Assembly: GCA_965199875.1 (NCBI GenBank)
Contig: OZ241346.1
Span: 3,410,001-3,474,000 of the forward strand
Direction of reading: 5' to 3'
Length of the DNA: 64,000 bases
Source of the DNA: VXYL01 sp965199875
GTDB lineage: Bacteria; Pseudomonadota; Gammaproteobacteria; Pseudomonadales; Azotimanducaceae
In this document: positions 42,221-52,296 of the stretch, in pieces
How positions within the stretch are numbered: the stretch's first letter is position 1
Layout of the letters: each line of letters opens with the position of its first letter
Position numbers and translations under genes: made by a program
Notes under the pieces: generated by a model
What the model was told of the DNA's origin: nothing
The model's database searches: none
Seen by the model: the letters and a program-made list of their open reading frames with translations, nothing else

Positions 42221-43649
42221 CGCTGCTGCTACTGTAGATCTTTTTGTATTCCTGAGCGTCCGCCCAGAGATCGTTGTTCGGTGGCAGCACATCGAACACG
42301 GGACGCTCGGTGCCTTCGCGCCTGGTGATGAAGGCGTTGTCGTTCAGCACCCCACGCAGCTTCTCCCAATCATCGTAGAAGTATTCTTGCAGCAGTGGGA
42401 CGATTCTGTTCTGGAAAGCGTGTTTGAGTGCTTCGAGGGTTAGGACGCCCATGAGGTAGGTATGGCCGACCTGATGCTCCCGATCCAGACTCTCGACGAT
42501 GCGGCCATTGATGGCCCGCAACAGGGCGCGTCCATTCACGCCCTCGATGTCTTCCGCGATGCCGTCATGGTCTGGGTTCGGCATCCGCTCCACGAAGTCG
42601 AAGCGCCTTCGCAAGGCGACATCCAACAGCGCGATGCCTCGATCAGCGGTGTTCATCGTGCCGATGAGGTAGAGATTGGCAGGCACGCTGAACGGCTCTT
42701 GTGAATACGGCAGCGTCGCCTGTGCTGCGTCTTCCTCGCCTGCCCGCTTTGAGGGCTCGATGAGCGTGATGAGTTCGCCGAAGATCTTGGCGATGTTGCC
42801 GCGATTGATCTCGTCGATGATGAGGACGTGGCGGTTTGTCGGGTTTTCGCTTGCTCGCTTGGCAAGCTGCTTGAAGATACCGTCGCGCAACTCGTAGCGG
42901 AGTTTCTTTTTGTCAAGCACAGGCCGGATGCCTTCAATGAAGTCTTCGTAGGCGTAGTTCTGGTGGAAGGTGACGAGCTCTATCCTTTTGTTCTCCCCAA
43001 GTTCGTGGAAGCGAGCCTTCACCTTGCTGCGTTCAATGTGCAACTTACCATCGATGGTATTCACTGCTTCAGCAACGGCATCGAAAGTCTTGCCCGTACC
43101 CGGAGGCCCAAAGAGTACACGATTGAGCGGCGGTTCAAAAATGACTTTAGCTTTGGTACCTTGGACGGGAGAGAAAAGGGCTTGTACGAAATAGGCGACA
43201 TTCTTGAGCACATCAGCGTCGGCAATTGCATCAAGAGGGGTAATCAAATACCGCTCGTCCACCCTGTCATTCTTCACCTTTACCCACGCATCGTGTGGGG
43301 CGTTCTCCCGCAATTGACTACTGTATCCATCGTAGAGGCGTCCGGAGTGCGTGACGTACCTTCGCCCGTGTTCGTCGATGACTATTAGGCCGGCGGTGTC
43401 CAATGGGCTGCTTGGCTGCACAGTGACTCGTGCTTCCTTCTCTTCATTGCCGATGGGGCCAAGTACCACGGCGTCGCGTGGTCCCTCTGGCCCATCTGGA
43501 AACCATCGATATGCGAAGAACCCATGATCTCTGTGCGTCGTCCTGTCCTCAGGTCTCGCCCGTTGTCGGTCACTCACGCCGAGTACTTGCTTAAACTGGG
43601 TAAATGCATCGGCGATTTCATCCGAATCGGAAATGAAATCATATGTCAT
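42201..43649 (-). CDS. mcrB: McrB-type AAA+ GTPase of modified-DNA restriction system
   Basis: 482 residues, start ATG with GGAG 8 nt upstream. The N-terminal 170 residues form the DNA-binding specificity domain, of a type I do not recognise. The McrB motor follows: FGPPGTGKT (about residue 190), VLIIDEINRGN (Walker B) and IGTMNTADRGIALLD, the M-N-T-x-D signature of McrB, with the sensor Arg in DVALRRRFDF. McrB binds modified cytosine sites and, with McrC, cleaves DNA. Base composition here is visibly less GC-rich than the flanks, in line with recent transfer. Its partner mcrC is frameshifted. Confidence 0.9.
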   Translation of the reverse strand: MTYDFISDSDEIADAFTQFKQVLGVSDRQRARPEDRTTHRDHGFFAYRWFPDGPEGPRDAVVLGPIGNEEKEARVTVQPSSPLDTAGLIVIDEHGRRYVTHSGRLYDGYSSQLRENAPHDAWVKVKNDRVDERYLITPLDAIADADVLKNVAYFVQALFSPVQGTKAKVIFEPPLNRVLFGPPGTGKTFDAVAEAVNTIDGKLHIERSKVKARFHELGENKRIELVTFHQNYAYEDFIEGIRPVLDKKKLRYELRDGIFKQLAKRASENPTNRHVLIIDEINRGNIAKIFGELITLIEPSKRAGEEDAAQATLPYSQEPFSVPANLYLIGTMNTADRGIALLDVALRRRFDFVERMPNPDHDGIAEDIEGVNGRALLRAINGRIVESLDREHQVGHTYLMGVLTLEALKHAFQNRIVPLLQEYFYDDWEKLRGVLNDNAFITRREGTERPVFDVLPPNNDLWADAQEYKKIYSSSSGATDGE

Positions 43650-43718
43650 GGTGGTCTCCGATGTCGTAACGGCTCAAGCAGCGAGAATACGCCTACTTCG
43701 GCAGACTGTGTCAGCGCC

Positions 43719-44783
43719 CTACGCCGCCCCCTCAAAGTACTCCTCCGCCCTCGCCGCCGCCACGAAGTTCTCCTTCAGAATGTCGTAGTCCTGCACATCG
43801 GCATTCACCACGTCCATCCCGTGCGCCAGCACGTACGCGTAGCTGCGTTGGAACGGCGAGAGGCTGCTCGCCATCACTTGCTCGTCGTAGTAGCCGTCGA
43901 AGGCCGAGGCATTGCCGCCGCCGGCCCACCAGCGGCCGGCCAGGAGGCGGCCCACCTTCATGCCCACCAAGCCGATGCCGGCTTCCCGAGCCCGCGCCAA
44001 GAGTGGCGCCAAGTGCGCCATGTCCGGCGTGTCGGCGAGGATTTCGCGCTTGTTCCAGTCGTACCAGCCGGCGGGGGTGATGGCGATCATGGCGAGGTCG
44101 TAGGCGCCGGTTTCGATGGCGGCTTCCAGCACTTCTTGGGCGTTTTCGTGGGTGGAGACGCCGGAGAAGCTCACCTTGCCGGCGCTTTTGGCGTCCTCGA
44201 AGGCGCGGTGCATCTCTTCGGCGCGCACCAGGGCCGGGTTGTTGGCGGCCATCTGGTAGTAGGCGTCCACGTGGTCGGTTTGCAGTTCGCGCAGGCTCTC
44301 TTCCATCAGCAGCGTCCAGGCGCTGGCGGCGCGCTTGGCCACGGCCGCATCCACCTGTTCGTCCGCCGCCACCGGCACCGCGCCCTTGGAGATCAGGAAG
44401 ATGTCGTCCCGGTGGGCGTTGGCGAAGGCGGCCAGATTGCGCTCGGCGTTCTTGTAGTAGCCGCGGTAGCCCACGTCGAAGACGTTCACGCCGTGCTCGA
44501 AGGCCACGTCGAGCAGGCGGTCCTTCGGGTCGCCGGAGAGCGACGCGCCGCAGCCGAACACCAGGCGGCTGGCGCGGAAGCCGGTGCGCCCCAGCGTGCG
44601 GTAGGTCATCTCCGGCCACGGTTCGCCGGCGGCGGCGTCGGCCGCTTCCTGGGCCGCGGAGAGCGCCGCCCGGGCGTCGCGGGTTTGCAGCAGCACCTGG
44701 CTGCCCACGCCGGCGAACGCCAGCAGTTCGATGAACGAGCGGCGGCTCGCCTTCTTCGGCGAACCCGAGGTCGGTTTGGACAT
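43719..44783 (-). CDS. Tat-exported aldo/keto reductase
   Basis: 354 residues from an ATG with GGAGGG. The N-terminus has a twin-arginine signal (KKASRRSFIELLAFAG). The AKR barrel follows: MTYRTLGRTGFRASRLVFGC, GVNVFDVGYRGYYKNAE with the catalytic-Tyr position, ISKGA with Lys, DAYYQMAANNP in place of D-x-x-x-x-H, and SGVSTHENAQEV. The canonical Tyr and His of NADPH-dependent AKRs are not both clear, so activity may differ. Export through Tat implies folding with cofactor in the cytoplasm. It is divergent from an alpha/beta hydrolase gene. Confidence 0.85.
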   Translation of the reverse strand: MSKPTSGSPKKASRRSFIELLAFAGVGSQVLLQTRDARAALSAAQEAADAAAGEPWPEMTYRTLGRTGFRASRLVFGCGASLSGDPKDRLLDVAFEHGVNVFDVGYRGYYKNAERNLAAFANAHRDDIFLISKGAVPVAADEQVDAAVAKRAASAWTLLMEESLRELQTDHVDAYYQMAANNPALVRAEEMHRAFEDAKSAGKVSFSGVSTHENAQEVLEAAIETGAYDLAMIAITPAGWYDWNKREILADTPDMAHLAPLLARAREAGIGLVGMKVGRLLAGRWWAGGGNASAFDGYYDEQVMASSLSPFQRSYAYVLAHGMDVVNADVQDYDILKENFVAAARAEEYFEGAA

Positions 44784-44865
44784 GGCGCTTTCCCTCCGCG
44801 AAGCCACTTGAGCCTGTGGCGATAGACTGCTACCAATCGGCTGCGGATACAACCGGAGAAATGCG

Positions 44866-45633
44866 ATGCCCTACGTCAAGAGCGACGACATCGACATCTA
44901 CTTCGAGACCCACGGCGAGCAGGGGCCGGCGCTGGTCTTCGCCCACGGCGCCGGGGGCAACGCCACGAGCTGGTGGCAGCAGGTGCCGGTGTTTGCCCAG
45001 ACGCACCGCGTCGTCGTCTTCGACCACCGCGGCTTCGCCCGCTCCGCCTGCCCGCCGGAGCTGCAAAGCGCGGTGCGCTTCGAGCACGACTTGCTGGCCG
45101 TCATGAACGCCGCCGAGTTCGAGGATGCAGTGCTGGTCTGCCAGTCCATGGGCGGCTGGACGGGCGTTCGCGCCGCCGTGCATTTCCCGCAGCGGGTTCG
45201 CGCCGTGCTGCTGGCGAATACGCCGGGCGCGGTGCGCACGCCCACCACCGAAGCCAACATGAAGCAGTTGGCGCAGCGCTTGGCGGCGGCCGGCGGCCTG
45301 GTGAACCGCGCCTTCAGCCCGGAGTTCGCCGCCCGCAATCCCGCCGGCGCGCTGCTCTATCGGCAGATTTCTTCCTACAACACGGAGGCGCGTCCGAACC
45401 TGCGGGAAGACGCGGTTTACCTCTCGCCAGCGGCGGTGCGGGGCTGCGGCGTGCCGTTTCGGACGCTGTCGAGCGACTTGGACCCGCTCTTTCCGCCCGA
45501 TGTGCTGGCGTCGGTGGCATCCGACATCGGCGCGTCTCTGGTGCATGTCCAGGGCGCTGGCCACTCGACCTATTTCGAGAAGCCGGAAGAGTTCAACGAC
45601 GCGGTGAAGGATTTCCTCGCAACGCTTGGGTAG
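44866..45633 (+). CDS. Alpha/beta hydrolase
   Basis: 255 residues, start ATG. Family motifs: LVFAHGAGGNATSWWQQVP (oxyanion HGAGG), FDHRGFARSACP, the nucleophile elbow VCQSMGGWTG (S at about residue 98), and the catalytic His in QGAGHSTYFEKPEEF. Acid residue likely in SSDLDPLFPP. The enzyme acts on an ester, lactone or C-C bond substrate that cannot be told from sequence. It has no signal peptide. It is transcribed away from the Tat-exported reductase. Confidence 0.9.
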   Translation: MPYVKSDDIDIYFETHGEQGPALVFAHGAGGNATSWWQQVPVFAQTHRVVVFDHRGFARSACPPELQSAVRFEHDLLAVMNAAEFEDAVLVCQSMGGWTGVRAAVHFPQRVRAVLLANTPGAVRTPTTEANMKQLAQRLAAAGGLVNRAFSPEFAARNPAGALLYRQISSYNTEARPNLREDAVYLSPAAVRGCGVPFRTLSSDLDPLFPPDVLASVASDIGASLVHVQGAGHSTYFEKPEEFNDAVKDFLATLG

Positions 45634-45980
45634 GGCCTATGGATCGACATGCTCTACATGGCCGCCAGCGCCGGCATTGAGCGTCGTCCCACAGACCGCA
45701 CACGGACCGACAAGGAGCTATATGAAAATATAGTCCCAATAGGGCACTCGCAGCATGGATACTCGCGTCTCATTGGACAAGACGCCCAATGGCCGTGGCG
45801 CTCGAAAACTCTCACAATGGCGGCGGACGACCACGGACCAAGCCCAATGGCCGCGAGCCGAACGACACACCCGACCCTCCTGCGCTTCCGCATGCTGGCG
45901 TACCCGCACGGACGGCTTCGGGCAGGCCATGCGCCAACGCCGGCGCCACGCGGTCCGGCATTCGACTAAGACGTCCAAGC
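45634..45980. other. Intergenic region with a three-codon open frame
   Basis: 347 bp without a recognised gene. At 45712-45733 a perfect AAGGAG is followed 4 nt later by ATG AAA ATA TAG. Two copies of GCCCAATGGCCG lie downstream (about 45782 and 45842). This may be a leader peptide, or the start of a decayed gene. The MFS gene begins at a GTG at the right end. Confidence 0.35.
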
Positions 45981-47186
45981 GTGCCTTCTTCCCTGCCGCG
46001 CCGAGCGGAGTTCCCCTGGTATCTCGCCAGTTCCAGCGCTTGGCTGGCGGCCATGACCGTGCAGACCTACCTGGTGCAGTGGCTGCTGGTGTTCCACCTC
46101 GGCGTGGGGGCGATGGAGTTCGGCGCCAGCCGGGCGCTGATGGAAGTGCCGCCGCTGGCGATGCTGCTGCTTGGCGGCGTGCTTGCGGACCGTTTCGACG
46201 AACGCAAGCTGCTGGTGGCGCTGGCGGTGGTCGCCTGTGCGCCGCCGCTGGTGGTGGCCGCCGGCATCGGGCGGCTCGGCTACTGGCCGATCATCGCCTT
46301 CGGCATCGTCATGGCCTTGCTGCAGTCGGCTAGCGATCCGGCGCGCGCGGCGATGATGAACCGGGTAACGCGCATGGACATCCAACGCACGGTGGCGTTG
46401 ACGACCTTCGCCACGACGCTGGTTGGCATTGGCGCCTACCAGATGGCGGGCCAACTGGAGACGCTGGGCCTCGCCAACGTGCTGTTCATCCAGATGGTTT
46501 TTTTCGCGCTGGCCGCCTTGGCCGCCGCAAGGCTGTCGCCGCAGCCGCTGGCCGCTCCTTCGCGGGCCTTCGGCAAGGACTTGCTGGCCGGCTTTCGCGC
46601 CATGTGGCGAGTACCCCTGGTGCGCGACGTCATTGCCATCAACTTCGTTTCCGCGCTGTTCAACGCCGGCGCCTACATCGTCGTCATGCCGCTGGTGGTG
46701 CGCGACGTCTATGCCGGCGACGCGGCGTTTCTGGCCAACATGTTCACGGTGTTCACGGTGGGCAGCACCAGCGCCACCTTGCTGCTGTTCTTCCTCATGC
46801 CCTTGCGCCGGCCGGGCCGCGTCTTCTTGCTGATGCAGACCACGCGCATCGCCATCCTGTTCGGGCTTTGGCTGCAACCGCCGAGCTGGCTGTTCTTCGC
46901 GCTGATTCTCGGCTGGGGCGTCAACATGGGCGTCACCGCCACCGTGGTGCGCACCACGGTGCAGGAGCTTGCCCCGGAGGCGCATCGGGCGAAGATTCTC
47001 GCCATCCTGATCGCCAGCTTCATGGTGGCCAGCCCGATTTCCGCGCTGATTCTCGGCAGCGTGGTGGCGTTCAGCGATGCGCTGACCGGTCTGCTGCCGG
47101 GGGTGGCGATGTCGTTGGCCATTCTTCTGGTCGGCCTGTTCGCCACCGGCCTCTGGCGTTTCGAGCCGCCAAGCTGGCGCGGCTAG
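45981..47186 (+). CDS. MFS transporter
   Basis: 401 residues from a GTG. About 12 hydrophobic segments are visible in two bundles of six, with the MFS loop 2-3 motif GGVLADRFDERKLL (G-x-x-x-D-R-x-x-R-K/R). Its early AMTVQTYLVQWLLVFHLGVGA and SDPARAAMMNRVTRM segments resemble the TMS/MFS-3 (enterobactin exporter-like) group. Probably an exporter of small molecules. There is no strong Shine-Dalgarno, and a start further upstream is possible. Confidence 0.85.
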   Translation: MPSSLPRRAEFPWYLASSSAWLAAMTVQTYLVQWLLVFHLGVGAMEFGASRALMEVPPLAMLLLGGVLADRFDERKLLVALAVVACAPPLVVAAGIGRLGYWPIIAFGIVMALLQSASDPARAAMMNRVTRMDIQRTVALTTFATTLVGIGAYQMAGQLETLGLANVLFIQMVFFALAALAAARLSPQPLAAPSRAFGKDLLAGFRAMWRVPLVRDVIAINFVSALFNAGAYIVVMPLVVRDVYAGDAAFLANMFTVFTVGSTSATLLLFFLMPLRRPGRVFLLMQTTRIAILFGLWLQPPSWLFFALILGWGVNMGVTATVVRTTVQELAPEAHRAKILAILIASFMVASPISALILGSVVAFSDALTGLLPGVAMSLAILLVGLFATGLWRFEPPSWRG

Positions 47187-47231
47187 CGGCCGTGCAGCCC
47201 CGCAGGTTTCTTGGGGCGGCACCGGTGAAGG

Positions 47232-50200
47232 CTATTCGATGGGCGCCATCGGCGAAGTCGACAGGTTGGCCAATCTTCCGTCGGAGCTGCGCAGCAGGTT
47301 CATCACCTGGATCGGCGCGCTGGCCGAGATCGTCAGCCGCCATCTGCCGTCGCCGTCGCCGAGGCGGCCTTCGAGGTTCGGTGCGCCTTCTTCGAGTTGC
47401 CGGGCCGTGACGGCGCGGGACTCTTGCGCCGCCAGCGTCAGCGACACCGCGCCAGCCGGCGCCGGCTGGCCGAGGTCGTCCGTGGCGGCGATGGCGATGT
47501 CGGCGTCTTGCGCACCGGGATTGACCAGCCGCAGTTCGCTGGCCTGATCGCGATTGCTGGCCGGATTGAAGATCGGCACGCGGTGCGTTTGGCCGACGTT
47601 CGGCACGACGTCGTGCATGGTTGCGAGCGGTCCCTCCGGGCCGCGCGCATAGGCCAGCACTTCGATGGGGAACTGGGAGCGCAAGCCCAGTCGCCAGTCG
47701 CCTTCGCCGCTGCCGGTGCTGCCGGACAGCCCCTTGGCGGCGTTGCCCTGCTCCAGATCCGCCGAGTTGAAGTGCGCGGCGGCTGTTGCGCCCAGTGCCA
47801 GCGCAAGGGGGCCGAAGCGTCGTCCGGCGTCGCTGGCGGCATGAACGATCACCTCGCCAGCGGTGCCTGATGCGTTCGCCACGCGTACGAATCCTTGCGC
47901 CGGGTAGCGATGGCCGGCGAGCAGCAGCGGCAGCGCGTGATCCGTTGCGGGCGCCTTGGGCGGGCGTGTGGAGATGTTGGTCATTCCGCCATCCGGGCTG
48001 GTCTGCAAGCTCATCACGACGATGGGGCGCGATGCCGAGACGGACAGCCGCCACTTGCCCGCGCCGTCGCCGAGGCCGCCGCGCAATGCCGCGCCGCCGG
48101 CCTCCAACTGCGCGGCGGTGACGGTGCGCGCCTCGCCGCCTGGAAGGGTCAGCACCACCGTGCCGCCCGGCGCCGCGGCGCCGAGGTCGTCTTGCGCCGA
48201 GATGGTCACTTCGGCTGCTTCCGCATTGGCGTTGATCAACCGCAGCCGGCTTGCCTGCTGGCGGTTGCTGGCCGGATTGAACATGGGGACGCGATGGCGA
48301 AGGCCCGCTGCCGGCACCACGTCGTGCATGGCGGCGAGGAAGCCGTCTTGCGTTGCAACGTAGGCCAGCGCCTCGATGTCGAGCGCCGTGCTCAAGCGCA
48401 GGCGCCAGTCGCCGTTGCTCGGCGGCCCGACGCCGGCCGGCAGGCCCTCGGCGGGGTTGCCGGTCTCCAAGTCGTCCGAACTGAAGTGCGCGGCGTGGCC
48501 AGCGCCCAAGGACAGCGCCAAGGGGCCTCGCGCTTCGCCGGAATCGTCGATGGCGCGGATGCTCACCGTTCCCGCCTCGGCGGAGCGATTGACGATGCGC
48601 GCCAGACTCTGCTGCATCGGCGCTTCGCGGGCCGAGAGAAAGAGCGGCAGCGCATGGTGGTTCGGCAGCGTCGTGGTCGATGAGAAAGTCAGCCGCAGGG
48701 CGTAGTCGCCGGTCGCCCCGCTCCAGCCGGTTATGGTGATGAAGTAGGTGCCGGCGTCGATCCAGCGATCTATGCGCGCGTTCAGCAACTCGCCGCCGTT
48801 GTCGTCCTCCGCCAGCAACGTGCCGTCTTCGGACGCGAGCTGCGCGACGGTGTCCGTATCGCCGATGGTTTCCAGGCGCAGAACGCCCGCTTCCGGCACG
48901 TCGATGCGGAAGATGTCGGTGTCGCCGGCGCGGTGCAGTTCGCCGTTGGTGGTGGAATGCGCGCCCACCGCGCTCGCCGTGCCCGGCTCGTCGCCGTGGT
49001 CGTCGAGCGGCAGTGGATCGAGAGCGATCTCCAAGACGTAGCCGCCGGTCGTCTCGTCGTCTCCGCCGCGCACGCGCAAGACGCAGCGGCCAGCGGGCAC
49101 CTGCATGGAAATCGCGAAGTTGCTGTCCTGGTTGCCGTCGTCGTTCTCGCGTCCACCTCTTGAACAGGACAACGTGCCGTGCGTATCCGTCGCGCCGGTG
49201 GTCCATACGCGCACCGTGCCCAGAGGCACGCCGAAGCGGAACACGTCCGTGTCTCCCGGTTCTTCGAGCTCGCCGGCGGTGGTGGAAGGTGCCTCTACGT
49301 CGGTCGCCGTGGCAACCGTGTCGCCATGGTCGTCAGGCGGAGCGGAGGGGGTGAACGAGACGGCCAGCGCGTACGTCGGGTCCAGACCGCGGAGCCTTGT
49401 TAGACGCCAAAACTGGTCGCGCACCACGACGTAGTAGACGCCGGCGGACAACTTCGCCGCTACGATGCTCCCGCTGTCGTTCGGGACTGCCGAGTCGACG
49501 GCGCGCTCGTCATGGGCGAGGCTGGCAATTGCAAACGAGCTGCCCGATATGTCTAGGACCAGGGTGCCAGCTCCGGGCAGCGTCACACGGAAGTAGTCCG
49601 TGTCGAACGCCGCGTCGATGCGCCCGTCGGTGGAGGACGGCAAGGCGACGGGCGTGGCCTCCGCCGCAGTGTCGCCATGGTCGTCCGCCCCTGGCGTAAA
49701 GGCGGCCTCAAGCGTGTAGTTGCCCGTCGTCGCACCGTGGAAGCCGCGCACTTCCACCAAGTAGGTGCCGCTGCCCAAGACTTCCTCGATCAGGAAGTTG
49801 CTGCTGTCGCCGCCGTCGTCGTTGCCGAACAGTTCGTCGTAGTCGCCGTTGGACTCCCGGTGCAGAAGGCCGCGCGTGTCGGTGTCGCCGCTGGTCTGCA
49901 CCCGCAGCGTGCCGAGCGCCGGCAGCTCGATGCGGAAGGCGTCCACATCCAGTGGCAACTCCAGACTGCCCAGGGTTGACGACGTCGCGGACACGGCCGT
50001 TGCCGTGTTCCATGCATCGCCGTGGTCGTCGTCTCGGCCGTCGGGCCCGAACCAGACGTCCAACGTGTAGAACCCCGTCGCGGGATGCGAGTGGCCCGCC
50101 GCCGCCGGCCGTGCCGAGAAGCCGCGCACAGCCACGACGTAGGTGCCGGCGGGCAGATCGGTTTCGATGCGGAAGTTCTCATCGCGGCCGCTGTCGTCGT

Positions 50201-52073
50201 CTTCCAGCACCGCTTGCCCATCCGGCCAGGAGAGCGTGCCGTAGGCGTCCACGTTGCCGCCGCTCTCCACGCGCAGCGTCGCCGCCTCGGCCAAGTCGAA
50301 GCGGAAGTAGTCGACATCGTCGGTTCCCAAGATGCCTTCGGTGGAAGACGGTACCGCCACGGGCGTGGCCTGTTGCGCCGAATCGCCGTGATCGTCTTGG
50401 CGCAGCCAGTCCAAGGCCACGTGCAGTCGGTACGGCCCTTGTGCGCCGGCGGCGCCGCGCACTGCGACGTAGTAGGCGCCGGCCTTCAGCTGTTGTTCGA
50501 TCAGGAAGTTGCCGTCCTCGCCGCCGTTGTCGTCCCGAGCGCCGCGGAAGTCGCCGTCGCGATCGGCGCTGGCGAGCTCGCCGCGAGTGTCCGTGGCGCC
50601 GGTGGTTTCTATCCGCAACGTGCCGGTGCGCGGCACGTCGATGCGGAAGTAGTCCACGTCTTCCAGTTCCAGCAGCCCTCGCGTGATGGATCCGACCGAC
50701 ACGGGCGTGGCCTCGGTTGGCGTGTCTCCGTGGTCCGTGGCACCGCCGCGGTCGCCGAGGCTGCGGCGGAAGTTGGCCACCACATGGCGCGCCTTGTTGA
50801 GGCTGGCCACGACGTTGGCGGGGCCTCGCCGGTCGGTGAATGTGCTGCTCTCGTCGACGCCCAGCGGATCGCCATCGGGCGCGGGATAACGCAGGTCCGG
50901 ATTGGAGAAGTACGGAATGCGCACGGCCAGACGATGTCCGCCGAACACGAAACACTGGCTGAGATACGCCATGATCGTTGCCCAGCACGCGTCGCGCGGC
51001 GCCCCCGGATCCAACGCGCGCTGGTTGACGTAGCCGTGGCTGTAGGGAAAAACACCACCTTCGGGGGCCACGTAGCGATCGTGATGTACGCCCATGTTGT
51101 GCCCGATCTCGTGAGCAAGCGTGTTGTACGCGACGCGATCCACATCGACGAAGCTGAAAGCCTCGTTCGCGAAGTCGAGAGACAGCTCGTGCATCAAGTT
51201 TCCAAAGCCGCCAAAACCCGCCAAACCATCCGCAACAATGCTGGTGAGGTCCGCACCCACGCGATCGCGAACCGCAAGGATGTCTTCCGTCCTTCGGTCA
51301 ATCTCTTCGTACACATCGGACGACAGATTGAGCTCATCGAAGTTCGGATAGTCCGTTTGCTCGGCACCCACTAGGCTGAGGCGAAAGTGGACGCCGCTGC
51401 GGGCGTAGGCATCGTTCGCCGCAGCCACCCCCAAGTCGATCAGCGCTCTGATGCCGGCAACGCCGCCGGCCTTCTTGGCCGCACGCGCCGTCCACAGAAC
51501 AAGAAGCTCTACGACGGCGCCGTCGTCCGAATCGTCCGAATCGCTTTGCGGTCGAACTGTGCCCGTGCCGCTGCGGCGGCTGGGCAGGTGACGCGCCAGC
51601 GGCGGCGCCAAGGGCGGCAGGGAGGCGACATCCACTTCCCGCAACACCTGCAGGCCGTTCACCGTGCGGATGTCGTAGAGCGCGGTGGGCGTCCACACCG
51701 TGCCTACCACGACATCGCCGTTGACCACCAACGTGGCGGCACCGTGCCGAACGCCGACCAATCGACCCGACAGCGTATATCCCGCCGACGTACGTTCCGT
51801 GCGACTGATCAGCGCCTCGAACTCCGCGCCCTCCCACAGGTTCAACGCCATCCCGGCCGGGACGCCATCCAGCACACGCCGACGAATCTCGCCAAACCGC
51901 TCGAGGTCTACGCCCGCCACACGCTGCCGAATGACGTGTTCCGCTTCGACCAACGCACTCGGCGGCACCAACGGCACGTCGTGGAAGACCGAGGGGGCGT
52001 GTTCGCTGGCCACACCGCCAACCGCGGCGCCAGCGGCCGCGCCAATGCACAACATCCAACCGATCCCGCGCAT
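47232..52073 (-). CDS. Secreted reprolysin-like metalloprotease with six pre-peptidase C-terminal domains
   Basis: 1613 residues from the ATG at 52073. N-terminal signal (GWMLCIGAAAGAAVGGVASE), a propeptide, then an M12B-like catalytic domain with HEIGHNMGVHHD (zinc H-E-x-x-H-x-x-G-x-x-H) near residue 320 and a downstream Met in ATIMAY, the Met-turn. Six repeats of about 120 residues follow, each starting D-D/H-H-G-D and containing D-V/T-D-Y/V/I/A-F-R (PPC fold), as in secreted proteases. The last 500 residues hold two copies of a module with MHDVVP...HRVPxFNPASNRxQAS. The protein is probably extracellular and calcium-stabilised. No sorting motif was seen. Confidence 0.88.
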   Translation of the reverse strand: MRGIGWMLCIGAAAGAAVGGVASEHAPSVFHDVPLVPPSALVEAEHVIRQRVAGVDLERFGEIRRRVLDGVPAGMALNLWEGAEFEALISRTERTSAGYTLSGRLVGVRHGAATLVVNGDVVVGTVWTPTALYDIRTVNGLQVLREVDVASLPPLAPPLARHLPSRRSGTGTVRPQSDSDDSDDGAVVELLVLWTARAAKKAGGVAGIRALIDLGVAAANDAYARSGVHFRLSLVGAEQTDYPNFDELNLSSDVYEEIDRRTEDILAVRDRVGADLTSIVADGLAGFGGFGNLMHELSLDFANEAFSFVDVDRVAYNTLAHEIGHNMGVHHDRYVAPEGGVFPYSHGYVNQRALDPGAPRDACWATIMAYLSQCFVFGGHRLAVRIPYFSNPDLRYPAPDGDPLGVDESSTFTDRRGPANVVASLNKARHVVANFRRSLGDRGGATDHGDTPTEATPVSVGSITRGLLELEDVDYFRIDVPRTGTLRIETTGATDTRGELASADRDGDFRGARDDNGGEDGNFLIEQQLKAGAYYVAVRGAAGAQGPYRLHVALDWLRQDDHGDSAQQATPVAVPSSTEGILGTDDVDYFRFDLAEAATLRVESGGNVDAYGTLSWPDGQAVLEDDDSGRDENFRIETDLPAGTYVVAVRGFSARPAAAGHSHPATGFYTLDVWFGPDGRDDDHGDAWNTATAVSATSSTLGSLELPLDVDAFRIELPALGTLRVQTSGDTDTRGLLHRESNGDYDELFGNDDGGDSSNFLIEEVLGSGTYLVEVRGFHGATTGNYTLEAAFTPGADDHGDTAAEATPVALPSSTDGRIDAAFDTDYFRVTLPGAGTLVLDISGSSFAIASLAHDERAVDSAVPNDSGSIVAAKLSAGVYYVVVRDQFWRLTRLRGLDPTYALAVSFTPSAPPDDHGDTVATATDVEAPSTTAGELEEPGDTDVFRFGVPLGTVRVWTTGATDTHGTLSCSRGGRENDDGNQDSNFAISMQVPAGRCVLRVRGGDDETTGGYVLEIALDPLPLDDHGDEPGTASAVGAHSTTNGELHRAGDTDIFRIDVPEAGVLRLETIGDTDTVAQLASEDGTLLAEDDNGGELLNARIDRWIDAGTYFITITGWSGATGDYALRLTFSSTTTLPNHHALPLFLSAREAPMQQSLARIVNRSAEAGTVSIRAIDDSGEARGPLALSLGAGHAAHFSSDDLETGNPAEGLPAGVGPPSNGDWRLRLSTALDIEALAYVATQDGFLAAMHDVVPAAGLRHRVPMFNPASNRQQASRLRLINANAEAAEVTISAQDDLGAAAPGGTVVLTLPGGEARTVTAAQLEAGGAALRGGLGDGAGKWRLSVSASRPIVVMSLQTSPDGGMTNISTRPPKAPATDHALPLLLAGHRYPAQGFVRVANASGTAGEVIVHAASDAGRRFGPLALALGATAAAHFNSADLEQGNAAKGLSGSTGSGEGDWRLGLRSQFPIEVLAYARGPEGPLATMHDVVPNVGQTHRVPIFNPASNRDQASELRLVNPGAQDADIAIAATDDLGQPAPAGAVSLTLAAQESRAVTARQLEEGAPNLEGRLGDGDGRWRLTISASAPIQVMNLLRSSDGRLANLSTSPMAPIE

Positions 52074-52296
52074 GGTCGTTGAACCTGGAGCGCCGAGCGC
52101 CTCGCTGTTGGTCCGCTCATCTCCTCGCCTTATACACCCGCTACACCCGCGATGCACTTTCCGACAACGGGACAACGCCTGTACGCTTGCGGCGCAGTAG
52201 CGCTGGCATTGCCTAGCCCCACGCGCTACGCCGACCTTGGGCTGACCTCTGCTAAGGTGCCTGCGACGAGCACAGGCCCTTGAAGCTGGAGAAGAA
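52074..52296. other. Promoter region between divergent protease and hydroxylase genes
   Basis: 223 bp. It contains CCGAGCGCCTCGCTGTTG at 52093-52110, an exact 18-bp match to 60-77 near the left end of the window, and a short direct repeat ACACCCGCTACACCCGC at about 52133-52150. No clear -35/-10 pair was identified. Confidence 0.3.
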
